DNA of 64,000 nucleotides, from positions 1 through 64,000 of the forward strand of contig NZ_JAMRXH010000019.1 of NCBI RefSeq assembly GCF_023740735.1, in the 5' to 3' direction. This stretch comes from Nocardia sp. CDC159 (GTDB taxonomy: Bacteria; Actinomycetota; Actinomycetes; Mycobacteriales; Mycobacteriaceae). The notes under the pieces are model-generated. The model ran no database searches and was not told the origin of the DNA. It saw only the letters and a list, made by a program, of their open reading frames with translations. Below are positions 6,750 to 15,314 of this stretch, piece after piece. The stretch's first letter is position 1. Each line of letters opens with the position of its first letter. The translations under genes and the position numbers were made by a program.

Positions 6750-7332
6750 CCCTCCCTCGGGAACCGCTGTCTGCGCAGGGTTCGACGGGTCGGAGAACAA
6801 CGACTGGACCGCCTTGCGCTGCGAAACACGGGACGGCTTCCAGTTCACTCCGCGGTACGGTCCCGACCGGCGGCCGACGATCTGGGCTCCCGAGCAGTGG
6901 GGCGGGCGCATCCCGCGCGGGGAAGTGCATGCCGCGATCGACGAGGTGTTCAACACCTGGGTCGTGCAACGGCTGTACGCGGACCCGCAGGATTGGCGGT
7001 CCGAGATCGGGGATTGGTCGCTGCGCTACGGCGCTGAGCATGTCTTCGAGTGGGCCACCAACCGCATCACCCAGATGTACGCGGCGATCCGGCGTTACGA
7101 GACCGACCTGAAGACCCACCGGACAACACACGACGGCTGCCCGATCACGGAGATCCATATGGCGAACTGCCGCAAGGTGATCAAGCCTGGTGACAAGTAC
7201 GTACTCGGGAAACCGGCGGATCACCAGAAGATCGACGCGTCGATGGCGTCGATCCTCGCGCACGAGGCCGCCGCGGACGCTCGTGAAGCGGGTTGGGAAG
7301 ACGTAGACGGTCGCATGTTCTGTTTCAGCTGA
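6727..7332 (+). CDS. terminase large subunit, nuclease part (frame-split)
   Basis: This 201-residue product continues the terminase in the +1 frame. The RNase H-like nuclease opens with CAGFDGSENNDW (Asp20) and a second metal Asp sits in HQKIDASMAS (Asp170). The ATG at 6727 overlaps the ATPase frame by 23 bases and has only a weak GGGA ribosome site. Translation could come from reinitiation or from a +1 shift at TCC-TAA-C (6744-6750). Standard terminases of this family are one protein of about 530-560 residues, which matches the sum of the two parts. Confidence 0.82.
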   Translation: MPRIWLPNPPSGTAVCAGFDGSENNDWTALRCETRDGFQFTPRYGPDRRPTIWAPEQWGGRIPRGEVHAAIDEVFNTWVVQRLYADPQDWRSEIGDWSLRYGAEHVFEWATNRITQMYAAIRRYETDLKTHRTTHDGCPITEIHMANCRKVIKPGDKYVLGKPADHQKIDASMASILAHEAAADAREAGWEDVDGRMFCFS

Positions 7333-7343
7333 GGAGGTGAGCG

Positions 7344-8768
7344 TTGGTCGAATTGCGCACGAAGCTCACCGACGACGAGCGGGACATGGTCAATAAGCTG
7401 TCTGGCCGGTTGGGGACGCTGGCGAGGGCCGACAAGCTCAACGACGCTTATTACGAAGGCGCGCAACGGCTCAGGCACATCGGTTTGGCGGTGCCGGAGG
7501 AGTTCCGGATTTTCGAGCTGGTGGCGAACTGGCCCCGCATGTACATCGACGAGCTGTCACGTCGCCAGAAGCCCAAGAGCATCTACCGCCCGGGTGCCGA
7601 CAGAGCGGACCCCGTGTTGCAGGAGGCATTCGACGCCAACAATCTTGCGGCGGAGGTGCCCATCTTGGCTAAGGAGAACATGATCTTTGGCCGGATGTTC
7701 ACGGTGGTCGGCACCAACGAAGATGATCCAGAACATCCGCTGATCACGGTCGAGTCGCCGCGGCAGATGGCGTGCCTGGTGAACCAGCGTCGACGGCGCA
7801 TGGACGCCGCGCTTCGCCGGTATCAGGAGCAAGACGGCACGCAGGTGGCGACATTGTTCCTGCCGGCCAAGACCATTCAGCTCGTCCAGTCTCGTGATGG
7901 CTGGGACATCGACATCGTGGGCTCCGATTCCGGCGTGGACGAGCACGGTCTTGGCCGAGTCCCCGTGGTGTTGTTCTTGAACCGGCGCCGATTGGGCAAA
8001 TGGCACGGCACCACAGAGATGGCCGACATAATCCCCCTCACCGACGCCTGCGCACGCACCCTGACCGACCTGCAGTACGGCGTGGAAACCGTTGCCGTAC
8101 AGAAGCGGTACGTCTTGGGCATCTCCAAGGGCGACTTCGTCGACAAGGACGGCAACCCGCAACCGGTGTGGAAGTCCTACCTTGACGCGCTGTGGGCGAC
8201 GCAGAAGTCGGCCAAGGATGTCGCGATCGGGCAGTTGCCCGGGGCGGACCTGTCGAACTTCCACAACACGGTCAAGATGTACGCCGAACTCGCCAGCTCC
8301 GTGACCGGCCTGCCGTTCCGGTACTTCGGCGCCAACACCGCGAACCCGGCCGCGGAAGGCGCGATCCGCGCGGACGAGTCCCGCATCGTGTCCAACGCCG
8401 AGGAGAAGAACGCGCATCTGGGCGTGGGACTCGGTTGGACGCTGGCGATCTATGAGCGGTTCCGCACCGGCGAATGGCCCGCGGCGGGCGAGCCGATCGC
8501 GGTGGAATGGCGCAACCCTGCCACCCCGACCAAGGCCGAGGAAGCCGACGCCATCCAGAAACTCAACGGCGGTACCGCGGTGTTGTCACGTGAGGGTTCC
8601 TGGGACGAGATGGGCTGGGACGAGCATCGCAAGGCCCGCGAGCGGGGGCACTTCGAGTCCGAGGCGGAGAACTCGCCGCTGGCCCAGTTGAACCGGGGGC
8701 TGAACGCGGTCCCGACCAACCAGAACGCCGCCAATGCCAACGGCGCTGCTCCCGCAAACGTCGGCTGA
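7344..8768 (+). CDS. portal protein (SPP1 Gp6-like), 474 aa
   Basis: TTG at 7344 is used, with an excellent GAGGAGG site (7331-7337); no ATG or GTG is better placed. The 474-residue length and the blocks MYIDELSRRQKPKSIYRPG, LAKENMIFGRMFTVVG and TGLPFRYFGANTANPAAEGA are typical of actinophage portals. Portals form the dodecameric vertex ring for DNA entry. The Asn/Ala-rich tail (NQNAANANGAAPAN) overlaps the MuF-type gene by 35 bases. Confidence 0.9.
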   Translation: MVELRTKLTDDERDMVNKLSGRLGTLARADKLNDAYYEGAQRLRHIGLAVPEEFRIFELVANWPRMYIDELSRRQKPKSIYRPGADRADPVLQEAFDANNLAAEVPILAKENMIFGRMFTVVGTNEDDPEHPLITVESPRQMACLVNQRRRRMDAALRRYQEQDGTQVATLFLPAKTIQLVQSRDGWDIDIVGSDSGVDEHGLGRVPVVLFLNRRRLGKWHGTTEMADIIPLTDACARTLTDLQYGVETVAVQKRYVLGISKGDFVDKDGNPQPVWKSYLDALWATQKSAKDVAIGQLPGADLSNFHNTVKMYAELASSVTGLPFRYFGANTANPAAEGAIRADESRIVSNAEEKNAHLGVGLGWTLAIYERFRTGEWPAAGEPIAVEWRNPATPTKAEEADAIQKLNGGTAVLSREGSWDEMGWDEHRKARERGHFESEAENSPLAQLNRGLNAVPTNQNAANANGAAPANVG

Positions 8769-9690
8769 TCACTTCGCCGAACAGCACGCGATCAGCGGCT
8801 TGGTGCTCGCGGCTGTCGGCGAGATCTGGGGGCGGACAGCTCCGGACGACTTCGATGACTGGTTCGACGCCAATATCGATCAGATCGTCGCGGCGATCAC
8901 GCTGGGACAGCGGCGAGCGGTCATCGGTGCCGACGACTACGTGGCCGCGGTACTCGCCGAGCTGGAGACCCCGGTCGAGGCGGACGTGGAGATCGACCCC
9001 GCCCCGCTGGTGGGAGTCGCCTCGGATGGGCGCGGTTTGGACGGACTGATGTATGGCCCGATCATCACCGCCAAACATCATGTGGCGCTGGGGGAGTCGC
9101 CGGGAATGGCGTGGTCGTCGGCTGGACAGGCCGCGTTGATGCAGGTTCAGACCCAACTCGCTGACGCGTCCCGGGTGGCCGTCGGGCTCGGAATTACAGC
9201 ACGCCGGGGCGTTGGGTATGTGCGGATGCTCAACCGCCCCAGCTGCTCACGGTGTGCGGTGTTGGCTGGGCGTTGGTATCGCAAGGCGGGATTTCTGAGG
9301 CATCCGCGCTGCGACTGCCGCCACATTCCCTCGACACGGCGCCGCGCGCGCAGCCTGGCCACAGACGCGAGAAAGTACTTCGACAGCCTCACCGAGGCGG
9401 AGCAGAACCGCGCGTTCACCGTGTCTGGTGCGGAGGCGATCCGCGATGGATCCGATATCGCCCAGGTGGTGAATGCTCGCCGCGGCATGAACGAGGCGGG
9501 CGTCTACGGGCGGACCCTGCTCATCACGACCGAGGGCGTTACCCGGCGCGGCCTGGCGGGGAAGCGGATCCGCGCTCGTGGTCGGACCCCGAAAAGGACA
9601 CCTCGACTGATGCCCGAGGCCATTTATCAGATCGCCGAGGACCGCGCAGACGTGTTGCGCCTGCTGCACCTGAACGGCTATCTGCGCTGA
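8734..9690 (+). CDS. MuF-like minor capsid / head morphogenesis protein, 318 aa
   Basis: The ATG at 8734 lies inside the portal gene's end. The N-terminal half is helical. The centre contains a Cys/His cluster typical of MuF-like proteins (PSCSRCAVLAGRWY and HPRCDCRHIP, about residues 168-200). The C-terminus is basic. In actinophages this slot after the portal is often annotated as capsid maturation protease; no protease motif is evident to me, so I prefer the MuF-like name. Confidence 0.8.
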   Translation: MPTALLPQTSADHFAEQHAISGLVLAAVGEIWGRTAPDDFDDWFDANIDQIVAAITLGQRRAVIGADDYVAAVLAELETPVEADVEIDPAPLVGVASDGRGLDGLMYGPIITAKHHVALGESPGMAWSSAGQAALMQVQTQLADASRVAVGLGITARRGVGYVRMLNRPSCSRCAVLAGRWYRKAGFLRHPRCDCRHIPSTRRRARSLATDARKYFDSLTEAEQNRAFTVSGAEAIRDGSDIAQVVNARRGMNEAGVYGRTLLITTEGVTRRGLAGKRIRARGRTPKRTPRLMPEAIYQIAEDRADVLRLLHLNGYLR

Positions 9691-9744
9691 CTTCCGCCGC
9701 GCGCGATGCGTGGCCGGATCACCCCCGCGATGGAGGACTCACGA

Positions 9745-10287
9745 ATGACGGCACCTGCTACCGGAACCGCGCCTGCGGAGCCCGGGACGACAGAGCCCAC
9801 CACGGCGCCGCAGGCGCCGGTGACACCGGCAGCGGAGCCCGCGACGGGCACGACGGACGGTGAACTCGGCGACGCCGGAAAGGCCGCGATCCAGAAGGAA
9901 CGCGACGCGCGCAAAGCGGCGGAGAAGGCGCGACGCGAGGCCGAAGCTGAGTTGCAGAGGATCAAGGACGCGAACAAGTCCGAGGACGAGCGTCGCGCGG
10001 ACCGCATCGCGCAGCTCGAGAAGGACGCCGCGAAGGCGCTCCGGTACGAGGCTGCCGAGAAGGCCGAACTGCCATTGGCCTTGGCCGCACGCCTGAAGGG
10101 CGAAACGCTCGACGAAATGATCGCCGACGCCCAAGAGCTCAAGCAGCTTCTCGGCGTCACCGCGACCACACCTGCGGCCCCGCCCACTCCGAAGCCCGAC
10201 CCGCGGCAAGGCGGCGGACAAGCCGATGTCGGTGGGTCGATGGCTGCTGGCCGCGCTTATTACGAGGCGCGCAAGAACCGAACCTGA
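9745..10287 (+). CDS. scaffolding protein, 180 aa
   Basis: The ATG at 9745 follows TGGAGG (9731-9736) and is preferred to an upstream in-frame ATG at 9706. The N-terminus is Pro/Thr/Ala-rich and disordered. Residues about 50-115 form a long charged coiled coil (KERDARKAAEKARREAEAEL), and the tail is Pro/Gly-rich and basic. This architecture and the position just before the decoration and capsid genes are those of a siphophage scaffold. Confidence 0.85.
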   Translation: MTAPATGTAPAEPGTTEPTTAPQAPVTPAAEPATGTTDGELGDAGKAAIQKERDARKAAEKARREAEAELQRIKDANKSEDERRADRIAQLEKDAAKALRYEAAEKAELPLALAARLKGETLDEMIADAQELKQLLGVTATTPAAPPTPKPDPRQGGGQADVGGSMAAGRAYYEARKNRT

Positions 10288-10309
10288 CCCCCAGAAAAGG
10301 AGGGGAGCA

Positions 10310-10678
10310 ATGGATCTGACCCTCAAGACCGAAACGTTCGGCCAGGACGATCAGTCGTGGCTGGCGTCGGCCGAGGGAACCGATCGTGCCCGCACGATCA
10401 CCCTCGACCTGTCCACCTTCGCCGGAGCCGACTACACCGACGGCTACCTCAAGTCCGGCTGGACGTTGCGCAAGCTCGGCAGCGGCAAGTACGGCAAGCG
10501 CAGCGACGGCGACACCGAAGCCATCGCCGGGCACCTACTGACCGCGGTGCGCGTCCCCACAGGTGCCACCAAAGTGGCGGGCGCGCTGCTGTGGCACGGC
10601 GCCGTGTACGCCGCGAAGGTCCCCAATCCACCCAACGCTGCAGGCCAGGCCACGGCCAAGGCCGTCAGCTACTTCTGA
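10310..10678 (+). CDS. head decoration protein, 122 aa
   Basis: ATG at 10310 follows AAGGAGGGGAG. The compact 122-residue beta-rich protein (ITLDLSTFAGADYTDGYLKS; VAGALLWHGAVYAAKVP) lies immediately before the major capsid gene. This is the usual slot for lambda gpD-like head-stabilising proteins, which actinophages often have. Assignment rests on position, size and the general pattern. Confidence 0.7.
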   Translation: MDLTLKTETFGQDDQSWLASAEGTDRARTITLDLSTFAGADYTDGYLKSGWTLRKLGSGKYGKRSDGDTEAIAGHLLTAVRVPTGATKVAGALLWHGAVYAAKVPNPPNAAGQATAKAVSYF

Positions 10679-10693
10679 GAGGAGGCGTAACCC

Positions 10694-11722
10694 ATGGCAC
10701 TCGTCATCAATTCGGACTACGTCACCCCCGCTGAGCTGACCGGCTACGTCCGTACCGCCCTGGCCGATCAGCCGATCAACGACCTGCAGCTGATCGACAA
10801 CCTGCTGCCGGACACCACGGTCGACGACGTCGAGTTCCGCGCCAACATCACCCAGCGCGGCTTGCGGCGCGCCGGGCGGTTCCGGTCGTGGGACACCGAG
10901 GCACCGATCACTGGCCGCAAGGGCGTTACCCGGATCTCCGGTGAGCTGCCTCCGCTGTCGGAGAAGCGGCGACTCGGCGAGTACGACCGGCTGCGGCTGC
11001 GCAAGGCCGACAACCAGATCCGCGACCTGATCTTCAACGACGGTGTGGAGCTGGCGCAGGCGCTGCGGACCCGAATCATCATGGCCAAGGCATCGGCGCT
11101 GGTGAACGGCAAGGTCACCCTCGCCGAGAACGGCCTGGACCTCGAGGCGGACTTCCAGCGGCTGTCCGGCCATTCGGTGACCGCGGCGACTCTGTGGAGC
11201 GTCACGGGTGCAGGTGCTGCGGACCCGGTCGCAGATCAGGAGTCGTGGTTCTCCACGTTCCGGGCCACCCAGTCGGGCAACCCGATTCGGGCGATCACCT
11301 CCCAGCGGGTGATGTCGGCGCTGATGCGCAACGACAAGATCCGCGCCTACACGCTGCCGCCCGGCAGCACGCAGGGCATCGTGACCCGCGAGCAGGTGAA
11401 CGCGCTGGTCACCTCGTTCGGGCATCCGCCGTTCGAGATCTTCGACGCCCAGGTGGAGGACGCGGACGGCAACGCCTCCCGGCTCATCCCGGACAACAAG
11501 ATCCTCTACATCGGCGCCTCCCGAATCGGTGAAACCCTGTGGGGCACCACTGCGGAAGCGATCGAACCGGAGTACGGGATCGACGCGACCGACGCTCCGG
11601 GAATCGTGGTCGGCTCCTACATCGACAACGATCCGGTCGCACGCTGGACCAAGGCGTCGGGCATCGGGTTGCCGATGCTGCTCAACGCCAACGCCACCAT
11701 GATTGCGACGGTGCTGTCATGA
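10694..11722 (+). CDS. major capsid protein, 342 aa
   Basis: ATG at 10694 follows GAGAGGAGG. The sequence resembles the lambda gpE-type capsid family of actinophages: VINSDYVTPAELTGYVRTAL near the N-terminus, a charged E-loop region (RSWDTEAPITGRKG) and a C-terminal domain ending ASGIGLPMLLNANATMI. The length is typical. It forms the capsid shell. Its stop overlaps the next ATG (ATGA). Confidence 0.9.
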   Translation: MALVINSDYVTPAELTGYVRTALADQPINDLQLIDNLLPDTTVDDVEFRANITQRGLRRAGRFRSWDTEAPITGRKGVTRISGELPPLSEKRRLGEYDRLRLRKADNQIRDLIFNDGVELAQALRTRIIMAKASALVNGKVTLAENGLDLEADFQRLSGHSVTAATLWSVTGAGAADPVADQESWFSTFRATQSGNPIRAITSQRVMSALMRNDKIRAYTLPPGSTQGIVTREQVNALVTSFGHPPFEIFDAQVEDADGNASRLIPDNKILYIGASRIGETLWGTTAEAIEPEYGIDATDAPGIVVGSYIDNDPVARWTKASGIGLPMLLNANATMIATVLS

Positions 11723-11916
11723 GGAAGCTGAACACCTACGTCCACGTGCACGACGGCGAGGGCAACACGCGCGTGTTCGGCCCCGACGACGACGTGCCCG
11801 CCGACATGGCGAAGCTCATCACCAATCCTGCGGTTTGGCAGTCCAATAAGGATGACCAAGCCGACGATGAGGATGAGGCGGGCTCGCGCAGCGGACGGCG
11901 GCGCGCGACCTCGTGA
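11719..11916 (+). CDS. 65-residue protein after the capsid gene
   Basis: ATG at 11719 overlaps the capsid stop. The N-terminal half is a beta-rich segment (LNTYVHVHDGEGNTRVFGPD), and the tail is very acidic, then basic (DDQADDEDEAGSRSGRRR). Small acidic proteins of this kind sit between capsid and connector genes in many actinophages. No function is established. The stop overlaps the next GTG. Confidence 0.7.
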   Translation: MRKLNTYVHVHDGEGNTRVFGPDDDVPADMAKLITNPAVWQSNKDDQADDEDEAGSRSGRRRATS

Positions 11917-12293
11917 CCGCGCTGTTCGATCTGACCGATGTGCAGGAAATTGCTGGCGAGACATACGAAGAACCCGAACTCACCCAGGTGAATCGGTTCA
12001 TCGCGATCGCCGAGGCGAAGATCCGCAGCAAGGTCAGCCGGATCGATGACCGAATCGCTTCCGGCGATCTGGATCCGGTGCTGGTGAAGGGTGTCGGTGC
12101 CGAGGTGGTGATGCGGGCAGTCGCGACGCTGCGCCGCGGGCTCGGTGTGCGACGCACCGAATACCCCGAAATCAGCACCGAATACGAACCGGCAACCGCG
12201 CAAAACCTGGTCTACGTCACCGACGAGGACGTCGCCGACCTCATCGACACCGCCGAAGACGCAGACGCCTTCACCATCCGGACCGCGCTGTGA
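11913..12293 (+). CDS. head-tail connector (adaptor) protein, 126 aa
   Basis: GTG at 11913 lies in a GTGA overlap. The helical product (VNRFIAIAEAKIRSKVSRID; VLVKGVGAEVVMRAVATLRR) matches the gp15/Gp19-type head-completion adaptor family, which binds under the portal. The C-terminus is acidic. Position first among the connector genes supports the call. It ends in an overlap with the next gene. Confidence 0.78.
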   Translation: MTALFDLTDVQEIAGETYEEPELTQVNRFIAIAEAKIRSKVSRIDDRIASGDLDPVLVKGVGAEVVMRAVATLRRGLGVRRTEYPEISTEYEPATAQNLVYVTDEDVADLIDTAEDADAFTIRTAL

Positions 12294-12685
12294 GCAAACT
12301 GCCCGAGCGGTGGACGCTGCTGCGACAAGGGCCTCCTACACAGGACCCCTCAACCGGCAACCACATCCCCGGCGTTGTCACAGAACTCCCCTGGTGGGGG
12401 CTCCTGCAGCAGCGAATCATCACAGATCCCCAAATCGAGGAATTCGACGACGGGCACGCGAGTCAGCGACTGACTCTGCTCCTGTTGCCGGGACTGCCGG
12501 GCGGCACCAACCGGCGGGACGTGTGGCGATTCGACGGTCCCGAGCATGTGTCAGACCTGGTTGCGGTGGGCGACACCGTCACCGTGCAGGGCACACCCCG
12601 GACACGCCGTCCCGCGGGGGGCTCTCGTAAGCCCGCCTACATCGCCGCGATCGTGCGGCACTCATCCGACCTCAAGGAGGGATGA
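12290..12685 (+). CDS. head-tail stopper protein, 131 aa
   Basis: GTG at 12290 overlaps the adaptor stop. The beta-rich protein (WTLLRQGPPTQDPSTGNHIP; DTVTVQGTPRTRRPAGG) of 131 residues is in the position of the stopper (gp16-like) protein that closes the portal channel. The assignment is by order and size; sequence evidence alone is moderate. Confidence 0.68.
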   Translation: MSKLPERWTLLRQGPPTQDPSTGNHIPGVVTELPWWGLLQQRIITDPQIEEFDDGHASQRLTLLLLPGLPGGTNRRDVWRFDGPEHVSDLVAVGDTVTVQGTPRTRRPAGGSRKPAYIAAIVRHSSDLKEG

Positions 12686-12688
12686 CCA

Positions 12689-12874
12689 ATGATCGTCTCC
12701 TGGAAGGACTCCGACGGCCGCCAGCACTGGGGCGCCGAGGACTCCAAGGCATACCGCAAGTACCGCGAGGACAACCCCGACAAGCCTGCCGAACAGGCGG
12801 ACGCGAAGCCGGAGAAGCCGGAGAGGACCACCGCGACGGTGGTCGTGACACCGGACGAGGCCAAGAGCAAGTGA
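12689..12874 (+). CDS. 61-residue protein in the connector block
   Basis: ATG at 12689 opens a short protein with an aromatic start (IVSWKDSDGRQHWGAEDSKA), then a lysine/proline/glutamate-rich disordered stretch. Its stop overlaps the following GTG. Such inserts occur between stopper and neck genes in actinophages. The function is unknown. Confidence 0.65.
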   Translation: MIVSWKDSDGRQHWGAEDSKAYRKYREDNPDKPAEQADAKPEKPERTTATVVVTPDEAKSK

Positions 12875-13176
12875 CTGTAGCTCGGCTGACGATCTTCGAC
12901 GACATCGTCACCCGTTCCGCGCGCGTTTTCTCGACAGCCCGGCGCCGGGAAATCGCTGCAGATATCGCCGCGGAGGCGCGGGCCGCGGCGCCGGTGCTGA
13001 CTGGGCAATACCGCGACGGTATCGCCGTGGAAGCCTCGGGCGACGACGTCCGCGTCGTCGACAACGACCCGGACGCTGTCTATAAGGAGTACGGGACCAG
13101 CGACACCCCGGCGCACGCCGCGCTGACCGACGCCGCGCGCAGGCGCGGTCGCTACTCCGGTTGGCAGCCGCGGTGA
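12871..13176 (+). CDS. HK97 gp10-like neck protein, 101 aa
   Basis: GTG at 12871 overlaps the preceding stop. The sequence includes IAAEARAAAPVLTGQYRDGI, VVDNDPDAVYKEYGTSDTPA and a basic C-terminus, the typical pattern of HK97 gp10-like neck proteins (helix, LTG turn, then YxEYGT). These act at the head-tail joint. Length is normal. Confidence 0.8.
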   Translation: MTVARLTIFDDIVTRSARVFSTARRREIAADIAAEARAAAPVLTGQYRDGIAVEASGDDVRVVDNDPDAVYKEYGTSDTPAHAALTDAARRRGRYSGWQPR

Positions 13177-13616
13177 CCCCGATCCTGTTCGCGCCGGGTG
13201 CCGTTCGAGCGTTCCTGGTGGCGCAACCGGCGATCACCGCGAGGGTACCCGCCGGATCCATCACCACCCGCGAGCTCCCGGATCCGATCAACGGGCCGTT
13301 CGTGATCCTGCGCGCCCCTGGAAACGTCGGCGTCGACCCGCTGCTGCGACGGCCGCTGGTCCAAGTCGACGCCTGGGCACCGAAGATCGAAATCCTCGGC
13401 GGCAGCACCGATCCCGAAGAGCTGACGTGGGACATCGCAGCCCTGGCAGGCGAACTGCTCGGGCGCGCACCCTCGCAGGAATTCCGCGGGTCCGCGTGGA
13501 AAGCAACCTGGACCGACGGCCCGATCACGTTCGTCGACACCAAACGCGGCGCCGACCAACCGCTGTTCCGGGCAACGGTCCGTGTCGAGCTGAAAATGCG
13601 CGCCCCGCGCGACTGA
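13173..13616 (+). CDS. tail terminator protein, 147 aa
   Basis: GTG at 13173 overlaps the neck gene stop. The mixed alpha/beta fold includes AVRAFLVAQPAITARVPAGS, PLVQVDAWAPK and a final strand RATVRVELKMRAP, as in phage tail terminators (gpU-like), which cap the tail tube at the head side. It is the last gene before the major tail protein, as expected. Confidence 0.75.
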   Translation: MTPILFAPGAVRAFLVAQPAITARVPAGSITTRELPDPINGPFVILRAPGNVGVDPLLRRPLVQVDAWAPKIEILGGSTDPEELTWDIAALAGELLGRAPSQEFRGSAWKATWTDGPITFVDTKRGADQPLFRATVRVELKMRAPRD

Positions 13617-13668
13617 CCCCATTCCAGCTCACATCCCGATGTGAGCGACCCAATCACATGGAGGAAAC

Positions 13669-14481
13669 GTGAGCACTCACGCCAATCCCGAAAAGGCGTA
13701 TGTGTGGCTGGATGGCGACGGCTACCGCGCCCCGGCAGGCACCGCGATCCCGACCAACCCGTTCGCCACCAGTCCCGTCACTGGCTCCCTCACCTGGGAC
13801 GCCTACGGCGGCATCGAGGCAGGGTTTGAGCTGACTCCGACCCGCGACACCTCGCCGAAGCGGGTATGGAACCGGCGCCTGGCCCCGTACAAGGTCATCA
13901 AGAGCCCCACCGAGGAGCGGGTGAAGCTGCGCCCGGTCGACTACTCAGTGGCGACCGTGCTGACCGCGCTGCAGGGCGGCACGATCTCCGAGCTCAGCTC
14001 GGGGGTGTATCGGTGGAATCCCGGCGACGACGAAGAGTTCGCGATCCTGCTGGTCTTGCGCGATGAGGCCGCCACGCAGGCGTTCTACAGCGAGCGGGTC
14101 ACCCTCACCACGCCGCCGCCGCGGACCTTCGGCGGTGAGGACCTGGACGGGTTCGAGATCGAGTTGCTGGCGCTGGAGCCGTTCGTTCCGCTCACCTCGT
14201 TCAACCCGCTCGCGACCAACGCGACCGTCACCATCGGCGGGTCCCCCACAGGTGGTACCTGGACGCTGACCTACGCCGGTCAGACGACCTCGGGTATCGC
14301 TTACAACGCCGCGGCTGCCGCGGTGCAGTCGGCACTGGAAGCGCTGTCGACCATCGGGTCGGGCAACGCGACGGTCACCGGGTCGTCCGGCGGCCCCTAC
14401 ACCGTCGTCATCGACACGCCCGGCACTCTCACCGGTAGCGGCGCGGGCCTGACCCCGTCCGGAACGGTGACCGTCAGCTGA
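13669..14481 (+). CDS. major tail protein with C-terminal Ig-like domain, 270 aa
   Basis: GTG at 13669 follows GGAGG. The first 180 residues are the tail-tube domain (KAYVWLDGDGYRAPAGTAIP; a beta-rich body). Residues about 182-270 are an Ig/bacterial-adhesion-like module (ATVTIGGSPTGGTWTLTYAG and later VTGSSGGPYTVVIDTPG), a common surface decoration on actinophage tail tubes. It forms the helical tail tube. Its stop overlaps the next ATG. Confidence 0.88.
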   Translation: MSTHANPEKAYVWLDGDGYRAPAGTAIPTNPFATSPVTGSLTWDAYGGIEAGFELTPTRDTSPKRVWNRRLAPYKVIKSPTEERVKLRPVDYSVATVLTALQGGTISELSSGVYRWNPGDDEEFAILLVLRDEAATQAFYSERVTLTTPPPRTFGGEDLDGFEIELLALEPFVPLTSFNPLATNATVTIGGSPTGGTWTLTYAGQTTSGIAYNAAAAAVQSALEALSTIGSGNATVTGSSGGPYTVVIDTPGTLTGSGAGLTPSGTVTVS

Positions 14482-14918
14482 TGGCAGCCCCCAGGAAGGC
14501 CGCGGCGCGTTCCTCTGCTCGGCGTCCGGCACGGCCCAAGCTCAAGGCCGTGCCGGAGCCGCAGCCGATCGACATCCTCGCCGACTTCGGAACCGACGAA
14601 AAACCGCCCCTGCCAATCAAGCTCGGCACGGTGGAAGCGGACGTGCTGCGCGGATTTTCCGGCGAACAGGTGGTGAAGTTCCATCAGTTGGTCGGGGAAA
14701 TGAAATTCGACGAGATGCTGGATCTGATCACCACCGACGGCGCCGGGCTGTGGGAGATCATCGGAGGACTCACCCCCGCCTACGCGTCCAAGGCGCTGAA
14801 CCGGATCATCAAACTCAGTGAGATCTACGCGGGGGAACTCATCGCGCCCTTGCCGGGCTTCGGGATGGATCCCGCTGGGGCGCAACCTTCGCCAGAATCT
14901 ACCGCCACTACGGACTGA
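14481..14918 (+). CDS. tail assembly chaperone, G-type, 145 aa
   Basis: ATG at 14481 is coupled to the tail protein stop. After a basic Lys/Ala/Arg-rich start, the core (LGTVEADVLRGFSGEQVVKF; WEIIGGLTPAYASKALNRII) fits lambda gpG-like chaperones located between tail tube and tape measure. A second frame (-1) is open from 14822 to 15310 and matches the usual GT extension. Chaperones bind the tape measure during tail assembly. Confidence 0.85.
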   Translation: MAAPRKAAARSSARRPARPKLKAVPEPQPIDILADFGTDEKPPLPIKLGTVEADVLRGFSGEQVVKFHQLVGEMKFDEMLDLITTDGAGLWEIIGGLTPAYASKALNRIIKLSEIYAGELIAPLPGFGMDPAGAQPSPESTATTD

Positions 14919-15310
14919 ACCTGCATATCGCGCTGGCGACCATGCCGTACCCGGACATCGCGGCGCTCATCGAGGATGCCGAAGCCCGCGACGCCCAGGC
15001 CGCCCGGGACAGCGAGAACCTGGCGATGCTTGTCGACCGCTCCGACTTCGACCTCAACTTCGATTACGTCACCGGCACAAGCGATCCCGACGATCCCGAA
15101 ATCGCTCGCGAGCGGGCGCTACGCAAAAAGCACGGCATCAAACCGCCGCCGCTGCCGATCCTCGCGCCGGTCGCGCAACGCGACCCGAAGGTCACCGCCG
15201 AACTCATCGAACGCTATCGGGCGGCGCAGAAGCCGTACGAAATCCCCTCCGAGAAGCCCACATCCAAGCTCGACCTGCTGACCAGGTCCCGACGCGACGC
15301 GGGGAGGTGA
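14822..15310 (+). CDS. tail assembly chaperone T extension, reached by -1 frameshift
   Basis: The -1 frame relative to the G gene has a stop at 14819-14821, is then open through the end of G, and runs to TGA at 15308-15310. Its first ATG is at 14942, but upstream codons look like real coding (RWGATFARIYRHYGLNLH). A GT fusion made by ribosomal slippage between 14822 and 14918 is therefore likely. I cannot name the slippery site; runs at 14847-14852 (CCCTTG) and 14877-14881 (GGGGC) are candidates. The extension has the acidic then basic composition typical of T. Confidence 0.75.
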   Translation, partial: DLRGGTHRALAGLRDGSRWGATFARIYRHYGLNLHIALATMPYPDIAALIEDAEARDAQAARDSENLAMLVDRSDFDLNFDYVTGTSDPDDPEIARERALRKKHGIKPPPLPILAPVAQRDPKVTAELIERYRAAQKPYEIPSEKPTSKLDLLTRSRRDAGR

Positions 15311-15314
15311 CCGT

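Noticed and set aside
5007..6956. 649-codon minus-strand open frame over the terminase genes
   Set aside because: Antisense to clear terminase motifs; product is Arg/Pro/His-rich without domains.
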